A DNA stretch of 64,000 nt from assembly GCA_963762205.1 (NCBI GenBank), contig CAVXJZ010000002.1, forward strand, positions 881,200-945,199, read 5' to 3'. This document shows positions 8,579-17,314 of the stretch, piece by piece (positions within the stretch are counted from its first letter, which is position 1; each line of letters opens with the position of its first letter). The notes under the pieces were generated by a model that was given only the letters and a program-made list of their open reading frames with translations, did not search any database and had not been told where the DNA came from. Source of the DNA: VRUE01 sp963762205. GTDB taxonomy: Bacteria; Actinomycetota; Thermoleophilia; Solirubrobacterales; 70-9. The translations under genes were made by a program, and so were the position numbers.

Positions 8579-9910
8579 ATGTCGATGGACCATGCGCAGC
8601 TCGACCGGGACCACCTCTGGCACCCGTTCACGCAGCAGCGGGCCTGGTGCGAGGAAGAGCCGCTGGTGATCGAGCGGGGCGAGGGCTCCCACCTGATCGA
8701 CGCCGACGGGCGCCGCTATCTCGACGGCGTCTCCTCGCTCTGGTGCAACGTCCACGGCCATCGCCACCCCGGAATCGACGCCGCGGTCCAGGAGCAGCTC
8801 GGCAAGGTCGCCCACACGACGATGCTCGGCCTCACGCACGGCGGCGGCGCCGAGCTCGCCGCCCGCCTCGTCGAGATCGCGCCCCCCGGGTTGTCGCGGG
8901 TCTTCTACTCGGACTCGGGATCGACCGCGACCGAGATAGCGCTGAAGATGGCGTTCCAATACCAGCAGCAGCGCGGTGGGCAGCACACCCGGCGCACCTC
9001 TTTCGTCCACCTCCGCGAGGCCTACCACGGAGACACGATCGGATCCGTCTCGGTCGGCGGCATCGACCTCTTCCACGCCGCCTACCGGCCGCTGCTCTTC
9101 GACGGGCACGCCGTCGAGCCCGGCGACGCCGACCATCTCGCGCGAATCCTCGCGGCCCACGAGGAGGAGGTCGCCGCGGTGATCGTCGAGCCGCTGGTGC
9201 AGGGCGCGGCCGGCATGATCACCCACCCGCGCGGCTACCTGCGGGCCGTGCGGCGGCTCTGCGACGACCACGGCGTGCTGCTGATCTGCGACGAGGTGGC
9301 GACCGGCTTCGGCCGCACCGGGACGATGTTCGCCTGCGAGCAGGAACGGGTCTCCCCCGACCTGCTCTGCCTCGCCAAGGGGCTCACCGGCGGCTACATG
9401 CCGCTCGCCGCGACGCTCGCGACCGAGCGCATCTACGAGGGGTTCCTGGGCGCCCCCGAGGAGCAGCGCACGTTCTTCCACGGCCATACCTACACCGGCA
9501 ACCCGCTCGCCTGCGCGGCCGCCCTCGCCAGCCTCGACGCCTTCGAGTCGGAGGGGACGATCGCCCGCCTGCAGCCCAAGATCGGGCTGCTCGACGAGCT
9601 GCTGGACGAGATCCGCCGCATGCCGGAGGTGGTCGAGGTCCGCGGCCGCGGCTTCATGGTCGGCATCGACCTCGGCGAGCGCGACCCGGCGCTTCGCGTC
9701 GGCCACCGGGTGGCCCTCGAGGCGCGCCAGCGCGGCGCGATCATCCGCCCGCTCGGCGACACGGTGGTGCTGATGCCGCCGCTCTCGATCTCGGAGGCGG
9801 AGCTCCGCAGCCTGCTCGGGATCGTCGGCGAGTCGATCGAGGCGGCGCTCGCACCCTCGCGACGCTCGACGCTCGGCCTCGGCGCCGAGGCCCTCCCCCG
9901 CGCCGCCTGA
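8579..9910 (+). CDS. bioA: Adenosylmethionine-8-amino-7-oxononanoate aminotransferase
   Basis: A 443-residue class III PLP aminotransferase making 7,8-diaminopelargonic acid, the substrate of BioD. The BioA signature is strong: HLWHPFTQ at the N terminus, VSSLWCNVHGH, YSDSGSTATEIALKMAFQY, DEVATGFGRTGTMFACE and LAKGLTGGYMPLAAT with PLP lysine K267. The ATG at 8579 begins the conserved domain. It lies on the same strand as bioBFD but is separated from it by the opposed marR-MFS pair and has its own promoter region. Confidence 0.95.
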   Translation: MSMDHAQLDRDHLWHPFTQQRAWCEEEPLVIERGEGSHLIDADGRRYLDGVSSLWCNVHGHRHPGIDAAVQEQLGKVAHTTMLGLTHGGGAELAARLVEIAPPGLSRVFYSDSGSTATEIALKMAFQYQQQRGGQHTRRTSFVHLREAYHGDTIGSVSVGGIDLFHAAYRPLLFDGHAVEPGDADHLARILAAHEEEVAAVIVEPLVQGAAGMITHPRGYLRAVRRLCDDHGVLLICDEVATGFGRTGTMFACEQERVSPDLLCLAKGLTGGYMPLAATLATERIYEGFLGAPEEQRTFFHGHTYTGNPLACAAALASLDAFESEGTIARLQPKIGLLDELLDEIRRMPEVVEVRGRGFMVGIDLGERDPALRVGHRVALEARQRGAIIRPLGDTVVLMPPLSISEAELRSLLGIVGESIEAALAPSRRSTLGLGAEALPRAA

Positions 9911-9927
9911 AGCTCTGAGCGGCCGGA

Positions 9928-9933
9928 TAGGGT
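9928..9933 (+). promoter_or_regulatory. -10 element of the Nudix gene (leaderless)
   Basis: TAGGGT ends 6 bases before the GTG start, so transcription should begin at or very near the start codon. Confidence 0.5.
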
Positions 9934-9939
9934 TGGGCT

Positions 9940-10593
9940 GTGAGCGCCGAGCGAGAGCGGCATCGCGGGCCCGCGGAGGCTCCCAATTTGGGGACCCCGT
10001 CCGAGCCCCGGCCCGCCGCCTCCGTCGTCCTCCTGCGCCGCGGTGGCCGGCATCGGGACCGGGCGCTCGAGGTGCTGCTGCTGAAACGGACCGAGGAGGC
10101 GAGGTTCATGCCCGGCGTCTGGGTCTTCCCGGGCGGCGGCGTCGACCCCGCCGACGGCGAGGGAGAGGGCGGCCATCGGGCCTGCGCGGTGCGCGAGCTG
10201 GCCGAGGAGGCTGCGATCGAGCTGCCCGCCGAGGAGGAGCTCGTGCTCTTCTCGCGCTGGATCACCCCGGAGGTGATCTCGCGGCGCTTCGACGCCTGGT
10301 TCTTCCTCGCCCTCGCCCCCGCCCACACACCGCCCAGGGCCGACGGCGTCGAGACCGTCGAGGCCGCCTGGTTCGAGCCCCGGTCCGCGCTCGAGGCCCA
10401 GGGGGCCGGCGAGCTCGTCCTCGCGTTCCCCACCGTCAGGCAGCTGGAGGCGCTGACCGGGTTCGCCACGGCCGAGGAGGCGCTCGCCGCCCACCGCGGC
10501 AGGACGATCGACCCGATCCTGCCCAAGGTCGTCGGAACCCGGGACGACCACCGGGTCGTCCTGCCCGGCGATCCGGACTATCCCGACCCGTAG
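9940..10593 (+). CDS. Nudix hydrolase
   Basis: A 217-residue pyrophosphohydrolase. The Nudix box runs from GGGVDPADG to RELAEEAAIEL (about 67-93) with the REL-x-EE metal-binding core intact. The preceding FMPGVWVFPGG and the later WITPEVISRRFDAWFFLA resemble the NUDT19-like group acting on CoA derivatives or similar diphosphates, but the substrate is not settled. It starts at GTG after TAGGGT with no Shine-Dalgarno sequence. Its 3' end overlaps the converging acyltransferase by 16 bases. Confidence 0.85.
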   Translation: MSAERERHRGPAEAPNLGTPSEPRPAASVVLLRRGGRHRDRALEVLLLKRTEEARFMPGVWVFPGGGVDPADGEGEGGHRACAVRELAEEAAIELPAEEELVLFSRWITPEVISRRFDAWFFLALAPAHTPPRADGVETVEAAWFEPRSALEAQGAGELVLAFPTVRQLEALTGFATAEEALAAHRGRTIDPILPKVVGTRDDHRVVLPGDPDYPDP

Positions 10594-11267
10594 CCGTCCC
10601 GGGCCGGCACCCCCATGACCCGGGTTCCGGGCGCGACGTCGCGAACGACGACCGCGCCTGCGCCAACCACGGCCTCCTCCCCGACCTCGACGCCGGGCAG
10701 GATCGTCGCCCCGGCGCCGACCTGACAGCCCCGTCGCAGCAGTGGCGGGCCCTGGCGCTCGTCCGAGGTCATCAGCCGGCCGGTGAGGACTGTGACGCCG
10801 GGCCCGAGGAAGCTGTCGGCCTCGATCACGACGCCGGGCCCGCCGACGGTCCCGTTCTGAACGCGAGCCCGCTCGCCGATCTCGGCGCCGCGGCCGATCC
10901 CGCATCCGGCGCCGACCATCGCGTCGGTGCCGAGTCGAGCGCCCTCGCGCAGGTGAGCATGGTCGCCGAGGAGCGAGTGGGGGCCCATGCGAACGCCGGC
11001 GCCGACGAGCGCGTACGGACAGACGGTCGCCCCCGCCTCGATCACCGTCTCCTCCGGCTCCAGCGGCTCGGTCCGCGAGCGCCGGTTGAAACGCGCCGAC
11101 CTGCCCAGCACCGCGCCGACGTCGAGTCGCGCGCCCGGCCCGACGCTGACGTCGTCGTAGATGACGACGTTGGCGCCGATATCGGCGTCATCGGCGATAG
11201 TCACCCGGGCTCCGATCAGCAGACCGGGGGCACGATCGGATGGCACCAGGGATGACACGGCCGACAT
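10578..11267 (-). CDS. Hexapeptide-repeat (left-handed beta-helix) acyltransferase
   Basis: A protein of about 229 residues built of hexapeptide repeats from residue 15 to the end, such as IGANVVIYDDVSVGPGARL and IGRGAEIGERARVQNG, finishing VVRDVAPGTRVMGVPAR as in WbpD/DapH-type N- or O-acyltransferases. It likely acetylates a sugar nucleotide or amino sugar. It diverges from a glycosyltransferase, which suggests a shared role in cell-surface glycan synthesis. With ATG 11267 the two 5' ends overlap by 28 bases. Internal GTG codons at 11258 and 11246 would reduce or remove the overlap, so the start is uncertain. Confidence 0.8.
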   Translation of the reverse strand: MSAVSSLVPSDRAPGLLIGARVTIADDADIGANVVIYDDVSVGPGARLDVGAVLGRSARFNRRSRTEPLEPEETVIEAGATVCPYALVGAGVRMGPHSLLGDHAHLREGARLGTDAMVGAGCGIGRGAEIGERARVQNGTVGGPGVVIEADSFLGPGVTVLTGRLMTSDERQGPPLLRRGCQVGAGATILPGVEVGEEAVVGAGAVVVRDVAPGTRVMGVPARDGYGSG

Positions 11268-12385
11268 CTTCGCACCGCTCCGGCGACGGCCCTGAGCTGG
11301 GGGTGGAGAGCGTCTGCTGCCTCCTGCACAACCTGATCGCCGGCGGCTCCGCACGACAGTGGATCCACCTGCTCGGTCGCCACGTCGAGGACGGCGGGCG
11401 GGCGACGATCGTCGCACCCCCGGGGCCGCTCTCGGAGCCCGTGCGCGCCGCCGGGATCGAGACGGTGGACTTTGCCTGGGAGGACCTCGACGCCGGCCGC
11501 GGCACCCTCGAGGCGGTGCTCGCCGGCCACGAGCTGGCAATCGTGCACTGGGACTACCGGGTGATGGACGCCTACGAGCAGGCGCTCTCGACCTGCGGCC
11601 GGGCGGCCCTGGTCATCCATCAGACCCCGAACGCCCAGGCCCGCTGGCTGGGGCCTGAGATCGTCGCCGGCATGAGGGGCCCGATCGAGAGGGCGGTCGG
11701 GGCCGCGCACGGCGTCGCCCTCGTCCGCGGCGAGTGGCACCGGCAGCGGTTCGCGGCGGCCTTCGACCTCCCGCCCGAGGAGCTCCGCATCCTGCCGCCG
11801 GCGATTCCCCTGCCCGACGCGCCCGCTCCCCCGGCGCCCGGGCGCGCGGGGGAGATCCTGGCGCTGACCCGCCTCTCGGCGGAGAAGGCGGCGATCGTCG
11901 GTCTCGCGGTCGAGGTCGCGCGACTCGAGGTCGAGGCGGGCCACCCCGCCCGGCTTGCGATCGCCGGCGAGGGCGACCTGCGAGAGGGGGCGATCGCGCT
12001 CTGCGAGGAGCGCCTCCCGGCCGGAGCCTGGCGAATCGAGGCGGCGCCCGAGGACCCGCTGGCGCGTCTCGCCGCCGCCGACCTGGTGGTCGCGCAGGGG
12101 CAGACGACGCTCGAGGCGGCCGCCCTGCAGCGACGCGTGCTCGTCGCCCGCAGCATCCTCGACGGCCGCGCGGGGGGGATCGCCCTCACCCCCGCTCGCT
12201 ACGACCTCGTGGCCCGGGATCCCTTCGGCAGGCTGCCGGTGGGCGTCGACCCCCGGCGCCCGCTGGGGGAGGCTCTCGCCGTCGGCGCCGAGGAGCTGCG
12301 TGCCCTGCGCGGGATGGTCGAGCGCCACAACAGCCTCGCGGCCGGCTCGCGAGCGCTGGCCGAGGCGCTGGCGACGACCGCCTAG
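11240..12385 (+). CDS. Glycosyltransferase, GT4-like
   Basis: A protein of about 381 residues with a two-lobed GT-B layout. The N-terminal lobe has LLHNLIAGGSARQWIHLL. The C-terminal lobe has ILALTRLSAEKAA, then AIAGEGDLREGA and ADLVVAQGQTTLEAAAL, at the positions where GT4 enzymes hold the nucleotide-sugar contacts. It probably transfers a sugar to a lipid or polysaccharide acceptor at the inner membrane face. A second ATG at 11252 is possible. It diverges from the acyltransferase, and its stop shares CTAG with the next, opposed gene. Donor and acceptor unknown. Confidence 0.7.
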   Translation: MAPGMTRPTSSHRSGDGPELGVESVCCLLHNLIAGGSARQWIHLLGRHVEDGGRATIVAPPGPLSEPVRAAGIETVDFAWEDLDAGRGTLEAVLAGHELAIVHWDYRVMDAYEQALSTCGRAALVIHQTPNAQARWLGPEIVAGMRGPIERAVGAAHGVALVRGEWHRQRFAAAFDLPPEELRILPPAIPLPDAPAPPAPGRAGEILALTRLSAEKAAIVGLAVEVARLEVEAGHPARLAIAGEGDLREGAIALCEERLPAGAWRIEAAPEDPLARLAAADLVVAQGQTTLEAAALQRRVLVARSILDGRAGGIALTPARYDLVARDPFGRLPVGVDPRRPLGEALAVGAEELRALRGMVERHNSLAAGSRALAEALATTA

Positions 12386-13053
12386 CCGGTGGGGAAGGGC
12401 TCGAGCCCGGCGTGCCACGGCCCGGGCGGATAGATGTGGAGGCCGTCCTCCTCCATCTCCGAGTGCAGGCGCCTGAAGAGCTGCCCGGCGTTCTTCAACG
12501 CCTCCTTCAGCTCGCGGGCGGATCGCTCGCGCAGCCGCCACAGGAACCAGAGCTGGCGGTCGTTGACGCCGAAATCGATCTCGCCGGTCATCGTCGTCGT
12601 CCACTCGAGGAAGCCCGGGCTGAACAGCTCGCGCAGGGCAACCGGGTCGTACTCGCGGGGCACCGTGGCGATGAAGCGCCTGTTGAACTCGATCGACTCG
12701 AACTCGACCCTGCGGACGAGGTGCTGGGTGATCGCCTCGGTGCCCTCGATCGACTCGACGTTGAATGCCGGCACCACCTTTGCCAGGTCGGGCATGTGGG
12801 CCTTGGCGAGGATCGCGGTGGGAACCGTCGCCTTGCCGAAGAGGCCGCCCACCTCCTTCTCGTCGGCGTCGCAGCAGGCCCCCCAGAAGCCCTCGACCAG
12901 CTGCCCGGTGAGCCGGTTGGCGCCGCCGACGCAGAGCGCCACCGGGCCGTCCTTCGGGTTGATCCCGCCCAGCGGCTCGTAGGTGAGCCCGTTGCGCGCT
13001 CCGTATTCGCGAACCGCGTCGGCCCATTCCTGCGCTTCGCGCCTGCCGCTCAT
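12382..13053 (-). CDS. Conserved-looking protein of unknown function
   Basis: A 223-residue soluble protein I do not recognise with confidence. It has no signal peptide or membrane helix. The middle reads VPREYDPVALRELFSPGFLEW and the C-terminal part has a charged helix, LWRLRERSARELKEALKNAG. Three cysteines lie in the first third (ALCVGG, GACCDADEK). Reading frame, codon use and a TAGGAT -10 8 bases before the ATG (13067-13062) all say it is a real gene. It diverges from lemA, next to which DUF3137-type proteins are sometimes found; that link is only a suggestion. Confidence 0.65.
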   Translation of the reverse strand: MSGRREAQEWADAVREYGARNGLTYEPLGGINPKDGPVALCVGGANRLTGQLVEGFWGACCDADEKEVGGLFGKATVPTAILAKAHMPDLAKVVPAFNVESIEGTEAITQHLVRRVEFESIEFNRRFIATVPREYDPVALRELFSPGFLEWTTTMTGEIDFGVNDRQLWFLWRLRERSARELKEALKNAGQLFRRLHSEMEEDGLHIYPPGPWHAGLEPFPTG

Positions 13054-13061
13054 CGCGGTCG

Positions 13062-13067
13062 ATCCTA
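13062..13067 (-). promoter_or_regulatory. -10 element of the 12382-13053 gene (leaderless)
   Basis: On the minus strand TAGGAT ends 8 bases before the ATG at 13053, with no Shine-Dalgarno sequence between them. Confidence 0.5.
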
Positions 13068-13138
13068 AGCGGCCTCGCCGTCGCCGTGGACGATGGGCGT
13101 AGGATTGCCGCAAGCCCGGTCCGACCACAGGAGCCTCA

Positions 13139-13702
13139 ATGACAATCGCCATCATCGTCGTCGTCGCGATCATCGTCATCGCCGTCCTCTACTTCGTCCT
13201 CAAGCGAAACTCGATCATCGCAGCGCGCAACCGCGTCGACGAGTCCTGGAGCGGGATCGACGTGCAGCTCAAGCGCCGCCACGACCTCGTCCCCAACCTG
13301 GTCGAGACCGTCAAGGGCTACGCGACCCACGAGAGCCAGACCTTCGAGAAGACGACCAAAGCGCGGGCCGAGGCGATGGCCGCGCAGAGCGTCGGCGACA
13401 CCGCGCAGGCCGAGCAGAAGCTGACCCAGGCGCTGACCGATCTGAAAGCGGTGGCCGAGAACTACCCGGAGCTGCGCGCGACCGAGAACTTCCAGCAGCT
13501 GAGCCGCAACCTCTCCGAGCTCGAGGACGAGATCCAGGCCTCGCGGAGGATCTACAACTCCAACGTCCAGTCCTACAACACCGACATCGAACAGTTCCCG
13601 GGCTCGATCGTCGCCAACGCCGGCAACTTCACCAAACGGGAGTACTTCGAGATCGAGGACCCGGGCGACCGCGAGCCCGTCTCGGTCAGCTTCGACAAAT
13701 AG
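13139..13702 (+). CDS. lemA: LemA family membrane protein
   Basis: A 187-residue protein with one N-terminal helix (about 3-21) and a helical body. Family marks are NRVDESWSGIDVQLKRRHDLVPNLVETVKGYA and IYNSNVQSYNTDIEQFPG. LemA proteins are small anchored helical bundles of uncertain role. The ATG has a good AGGAG six bases upstream, and a TAGGAT at 13101-13106 would give a short leader. Ends 26 bases before the rubredoxin gene. Confidence 0.92.
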   Translation: MTIAIIVVVAIIVIAVLYFVLKRNSIIAARNRVDESWSGIDVQLKRRHDLVPNLVETVKGYATHESQTFEKTTKARAEAMAAQSVGDTAQAEQKLTQALTDLKAVAENYPELRATENFQQLSRNLSELEDEIQASRRIYNSNVQSYNTDIEQFPGSIVANAGNFTKREYFEIEDPGDREPVSVSFDK

Positions 13703-13715
13703 CGCGGCCGCCTTC

Positions 13716-13721
13716 TAGAAT
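13716..13721 (+). promoter_or_regulatory. -10 element of the rubredoxin gene (leaderless)
   Basis: TAGAAT ends 7 bases before the ATG; no Shine-Dalgarno sequence is present. Confidence 0.5.
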
Positions 13722-13728
13722 CCCGGGC

Positions 13729-13920
13729 ATGAGCGCCACGACCGAAGCGACACTCTGGATCTGCGAGAGCTGTGGCTTCATCTACGACCCGGCGATCGGC
13801 GACCCCGACGGCGGCATCCCCCCCGGGACCGCGTTCGAGGAGGTTCCGCGCGACTGGTTCTGCCCCGTCTGCGGCGCCCGCACGTCGGACTTCCGGCCGC
13901 TCGAGCCTGGCGAGGCGTAG
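13729..13920 (+). CDS. Rubredoxin
   Basis: A 63-residue one-iron electron carrier. The two metal knuckles are intact, CESCGFIYD (C12, C15) and CPVCGA (C45, C48), with the usual DPDGGIPPGTAFEEVPRDW between them. Redox partners are not encoded beside it in an obvious way. Alkane hydroxylase is absent, and the nearest oxidoreductase is the GMC flavoprotein 100 bases downstream. The short reach to TAGAAT indicates it can be transcribed separately from lemA. ATG 13729 gives the normal family length. Confidence 0.95.
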   Translation: MSATTEATLWICESCGFIYDPAIGDPDGGIPPGTAFEEVPRDWFCPVCGARTSDFRPLEPGEA

Positions 13921-13921
13921 A

Positions 13922-13998
13922 GGGTCATGACCCGGGGTTCCGCTTAACTTTTTCGGTGAGCGGAGCCGGCTGACCGAGAAGCGAATCGACGAAAAAGT
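13922..13998. promoter_or_regulatory. Palindrome and inverted repeat between rubredoxin and GMC oxidoreductase genes
   Basis: GGGTCATGACCC at 13922-13933 is a perfect 12-base palindrome directly after the rubredoxin stop. ACTTTTTCG (13947-13955) and CGAAAAAGT (13990-13998) form a perfect 9-base inverted repeat enclosing a smaller imperfect hairpin (CGGTGAGC with GCTGACCG). The U-rich arm is on the 5' side, so this is not a normal plus-strand terminator. It may be an operator or a structured leader. Confidence 0.4.
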
Positions 13999-14020
13999 AC
14001 AAGACGCTCCACCCCAGCTC

Positions 14021-15799
14021 ATGACCCCCACCCCACACGCAGCTAACGACGGAGACCCTGAGGACGTCGGCAGCTCGAGCGAAGGAAGTCCCGGCGTGGC
14101 GAGCAATGGGGGTGCCGGCGCCTCCGACGCCAAGGGCGACGGCGGCTCCGCTCGTGGCTTCGATGTCGATTGGCTGGTGGTCGGGTCGGGGTTCGGGGGG
14201 TCGGTCTCGGCACTGAGGCTGGCCGAGAAGGGGTACTCGGTGACGGTGCTGGAGTGCGGCAGCCGCTTCCGCGACGAGGACTTCGCCGCCTCCACCCTGC
14301 GCGAACCGCGGCGCTACTTCTGGTGGCCCAAATGGGGCATGAGGGGCGTCCTGCGGATGACCTTCTTCAAGGACGTCTTCGTCGTCTCCGGCAGCGGCGT
14401 CGGCGGCGGCAGCCTGGGCTACGCCAACACCCTCTACCGGGCACGGCCGAACTTCTTCGAGGACCCCCAGTGGGCCGGACTCGGCAACTGGGAGGTCGAG
14501 CTAGCACCCCACTACGACACGGCTGAGCGCATGCTCGGCGTGGTCGAGTACGAGGGCATCGGGCCCGCCGACCAGTTGCTCAGGGAATACGCGGAGGACA
14601 TCGGCGTCGGCGAGACCTTCACCAACACCAGGGTCGGCGTCTTCTTCGACAAGCCCGGCGTCGAGGTGCCGGACCCCTTCTTCGAAGGGGAGGGGCCGGC
14701 CCGGACCGGCTGCATGCGCTGCGGCAGCTGCATGGTCGGCTGCCGGCACGGCGCCAAGAACACCCTGATGAAGAACTACCTCTGGTTCGCCGAGAAGCTC
14801 GGCGTCAGGATCCGCCCCGAACGCCAGGTGACCGAGATCCGGCCGCTCGGCGCCGCGGACGGATCCGACGGCTACGAGATCGTCCACGAGCGCTCCGGCT
14901 CCTGGTTCCGCAAGCGGCGCGAGAGGATCACCGCCCGCGGCGTGGTCGTCGCCGCCGGCGCCCTCGGGACCAACAACCTGCTCGCCAATTGCAGGCACAG
15001 CGGCGCCCTGCCGCGGCTCTCCGACCGCCTCGGTGACGTGATCCGCACCAACTCCGAGTCGATCCAGTCGGTCACCGCCCGCGACGACGACCGCGACTTC
15101 AGCCGCTCGGTGGCGATCACCTCGAGCATCTACCCCGACCCCGACACCCACATCGAGGTCGTCACCTACGGCGAGGCCGGCGACGTCATGAGCAACACGT
15201 TCACCGCGATGGCGGGGCCCGGCACCCGCCTGACCAGGCCGCTCAAGTGGCTCGCCGAGCTGATCCGCCACCCGTTGCAGAACCTGCGCATGGTCTTCCC
15301 CTTCAGGTGGTCACGGCGCACCGTGATCCTGCTCGTGATGCAGACGGTCGACGCCGCGATGCACCTCAAACCGAAGCGCAGGCTCCTCGGCCGGGGCGTG
15401 CGGCTGCAGACCGAGCAGGACGCCGAGCGGCCGAACCCGATCTACCTGCCGGCGGCGGCGCAGGCGGCACGCTGGTTCGCCGAGAAGACCGGCGGCATCG
15501 CCCAGAGCGCGCTCACCGAGTCGATCCAGAACGTGCCCACCACCGCCCACATCCTCGGCGGCGCCGTCGTCGGAGCCGATCCCGAGAGCGGCGTCGTCGA
15601 CGGCGACAACCGCGTCTTCGGCTACGAGAACCTGCTGGTCACCGACGGCGCCGCGATGCCCGCCAACCCCGGCGTCAACCCGAGCCTGACGATCACCGCC
15701 AAGGCCGAGCACGCGATGAGCCGCGTTCCGGTCAAGGACGGGGAGCAGCCGCGCCACCTGCCGGAGGCGGCGCGGCCGGCGATCCCGGTGGCCGGCTAG
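14021..15799 (+). CDS. GMC family FAD oxidoreductase, cholesterol-oxidase-like
   Basis: A 592-residue flavoprotein that would oxidise an alcohol, sterol or similar substrate. After about 45 disordered residues comes WLVVGSGFGGS, the FAD-binding loop (GSGFGG 55-60). Further on are GSGVGGGSLGYANTL, the C-terminal AHILGGAVVG with the usual active-site histidine, and NPSLTITAKAEH. An extra cluster C231-x2-C234-x2-C237-x3-C241 (CMRCGSCMVGC) resembles an iron-sulfur site and is typical of a subset of GMC proteins. No clear Shine-Dalgarno sequence precedes the ATG. It converges with sodA. Substrate unknown. Confidence 0.85.
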   Translation: MTPTPHAANDGDPEDVGSSSEGSPGVASNGGAGASDAKGDGGSARGFDVDWLVVGSGFGGSVSALRLAEKGYSVTVLECGSRFRDEDFAASTLREPRRYFWWPKWGMRGVLRMTFFKDVFVVSGSGVGGGSLGYANTLYRARPNFFEDPQWAGLGNWEVELAPHYDTAERMLGVVEYEGIGPADQLLREYAEDIGVGETFTNTRVGVFFDKPGVEVPDPFFEGEGPARTGCMRCGSCMVGCRHGAKNTLMKNYLWFAEKLGVRIRPERQVTEIRPLGAADGSDGYEIVHERSGSWFRKRRERITARGVVVAAGALGTNNLLANCRHSGALPRLSDRLGDVIRTNSESIQSVTARDDDRDFSRSVAITSSIYPDPDTHIEVVTYGEAGDVMSNTFTAMAGPGTRLTRPLKWLAELIRHPLQNLRMVFPFRWSRRTVILLVMQTVDAAMHLKPKRRLLGRGVRLQTEQDAERPNPIYLPAAAQAARWFAEKTGGIAQSALTESIQNVPTTAHILGGAVVGADPESGVVDGDNRVFGYENLLVTDGAAMPANPGVNPSLTITAKAEHAMSRVPVKDGEQPRHLPEAARPAIPVAG

Positions 15800-15804
15800 C
15801 CGGC
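15791..15804. terminator. Palindrome between converging GMC and sodA genes
   Basis: GCCGGCTAGCCGGC is a perfect 14-base palindrome containing the GMC stop codon, placed just before the sodA stop. As RNA it forms a tight GC hairpin from either strand. There is no U-tract, so terminator function is only plausible. Confidence 0.35.
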
Positions 15805-15805
15805 G

Positions 15806-16411
<606 letters not shown>

Positions 16412-16513
16412 CGAAAATCTCCTCTGATCGGAATAGACCTGCGCAGAGTAACCGCCGCGCCCCTCCGACCACCCGCCCGTCCGCAGCCCACGACGGCAGC
16501 TACGGTGACGGTG

Positions 16514-17314
16514 ATGGAGAACCGGGAGCAGAACGAGCCCGCGCCCGCGCCCGGCCCGCGCGAGCAGCTCACCGACGAAGCGGAGCTGTGGCGCAGGTTC
16601 GCCGAGAGCCGCGACCCCGCGATCCGCGAGGAGCTCGTGCGCCGGAACCTCGAGTTCGCCAAGCGGCTCGCGCGCCGCTACCGCGGCGCCAGCGAGTCCT
16701 TCGACGACCTGCTGCAGGTGGCCGGCCTCGGCCTGGTCAAGGCGGTCGACCGCTTCGACCCCGACCGCGGCATCCCGTTCAGCGCCTTCGCCTCGCCGAC
16801 CATCCTCGGCGAGCTCAAACGCCACTTCCGCGACCGGGCCTGGACCGTCCGCGTCCCGCGCGGCCTGCACGACCGCATGGCCCAGGTCGATCGGGCGATC
16901 TCGGAGCTGACGAAGAAGCTGCAGCGCTCGCCGTCGGTCGGCGAGATCGCCGAGCGGCTGGAGCTGGAGCCGACCGACGTGCTCGAAGTGCTGGAGGCCA
17001 ACCACAATCGCCGGCCGCTCTCGCTCGACCGTCCGGCCGGCGGCGACGACTCGGAGGAAGCGACGCCGGCCGACTGGGTCGGCGACGAGGACAAGAACTT
17101 CGAGCTGGTCGAGGGCCGGGTGGCCCTCGATGCCGCCCTACCGCACCTGGAGGAGCGCGAGCGCATGGTCCTGCGGCTGCGCTTCGTGGAGGACATGACC
17201 CAGTCGCAGATCGCCGACCGGATCGGCCATTCCCAGATGCACGTGTCGCGGATCCTGCGCCGCGCGCTGGAGCGGATCCGGGAGCAGATCAGGGAGCAGG
17301 AGCGGGAGCTCTGA
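16514..17314 (+). CDS. SigB/SigF-type RNA polymerase sigma factor
   Basis: A 266-residue alternative sigma factor with regions 2, 3 and 4. RNLEFAKRLARRYRG and DDLLQVAGLGLVKAVDRFDPDRGIPF are region 2, FRDRAWTVRVPRGLHD is the SigB/F-specific link, and SQIADRIGHSQMHVSRILRRAL is the region 4.2 helix-turn-helix. Its partner proteins are the opposed anti-sigma gene and the STAS gene beyond it. ATG 16514 lies 7 bases behind TACGGT (16501-16506). In-frame GTG codons at 16505 and 16511 are alternatives. Its 3' end overlaps the converging anti-sigma gene by 26 bases, which is unusual for this set. Confidence 0.9.
   Translation: MENREQNEPAPAPGPREQLTDEAELWRRFAESRDPAIREELVRRNLEFAKRLARRYRGASESFDDLLQVAGLGLVKAVDRFDPDRGIPFSAFASPTILGELKRHFRDRAWTVRVPRGLHDRMAQVDRAISELTKKLQRSPSVGEIAERLELEPTDVLEVLEANHNRRPLSLDRPAGGDDSEEATPADWVGDEDKNFELVEGRVALDAALPHLEERERMVLRLRFVEDMTQSQIADRIGHSQMHVSRILRRALERIREQIREQEREL

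Noticed and set aside
13947..13998. Inverted repeat as intrinsic terminator of the rubredoxin gene
   Set aside because: The T-run is in the 5' arm and no T-run follows the 3' arm on either strand.
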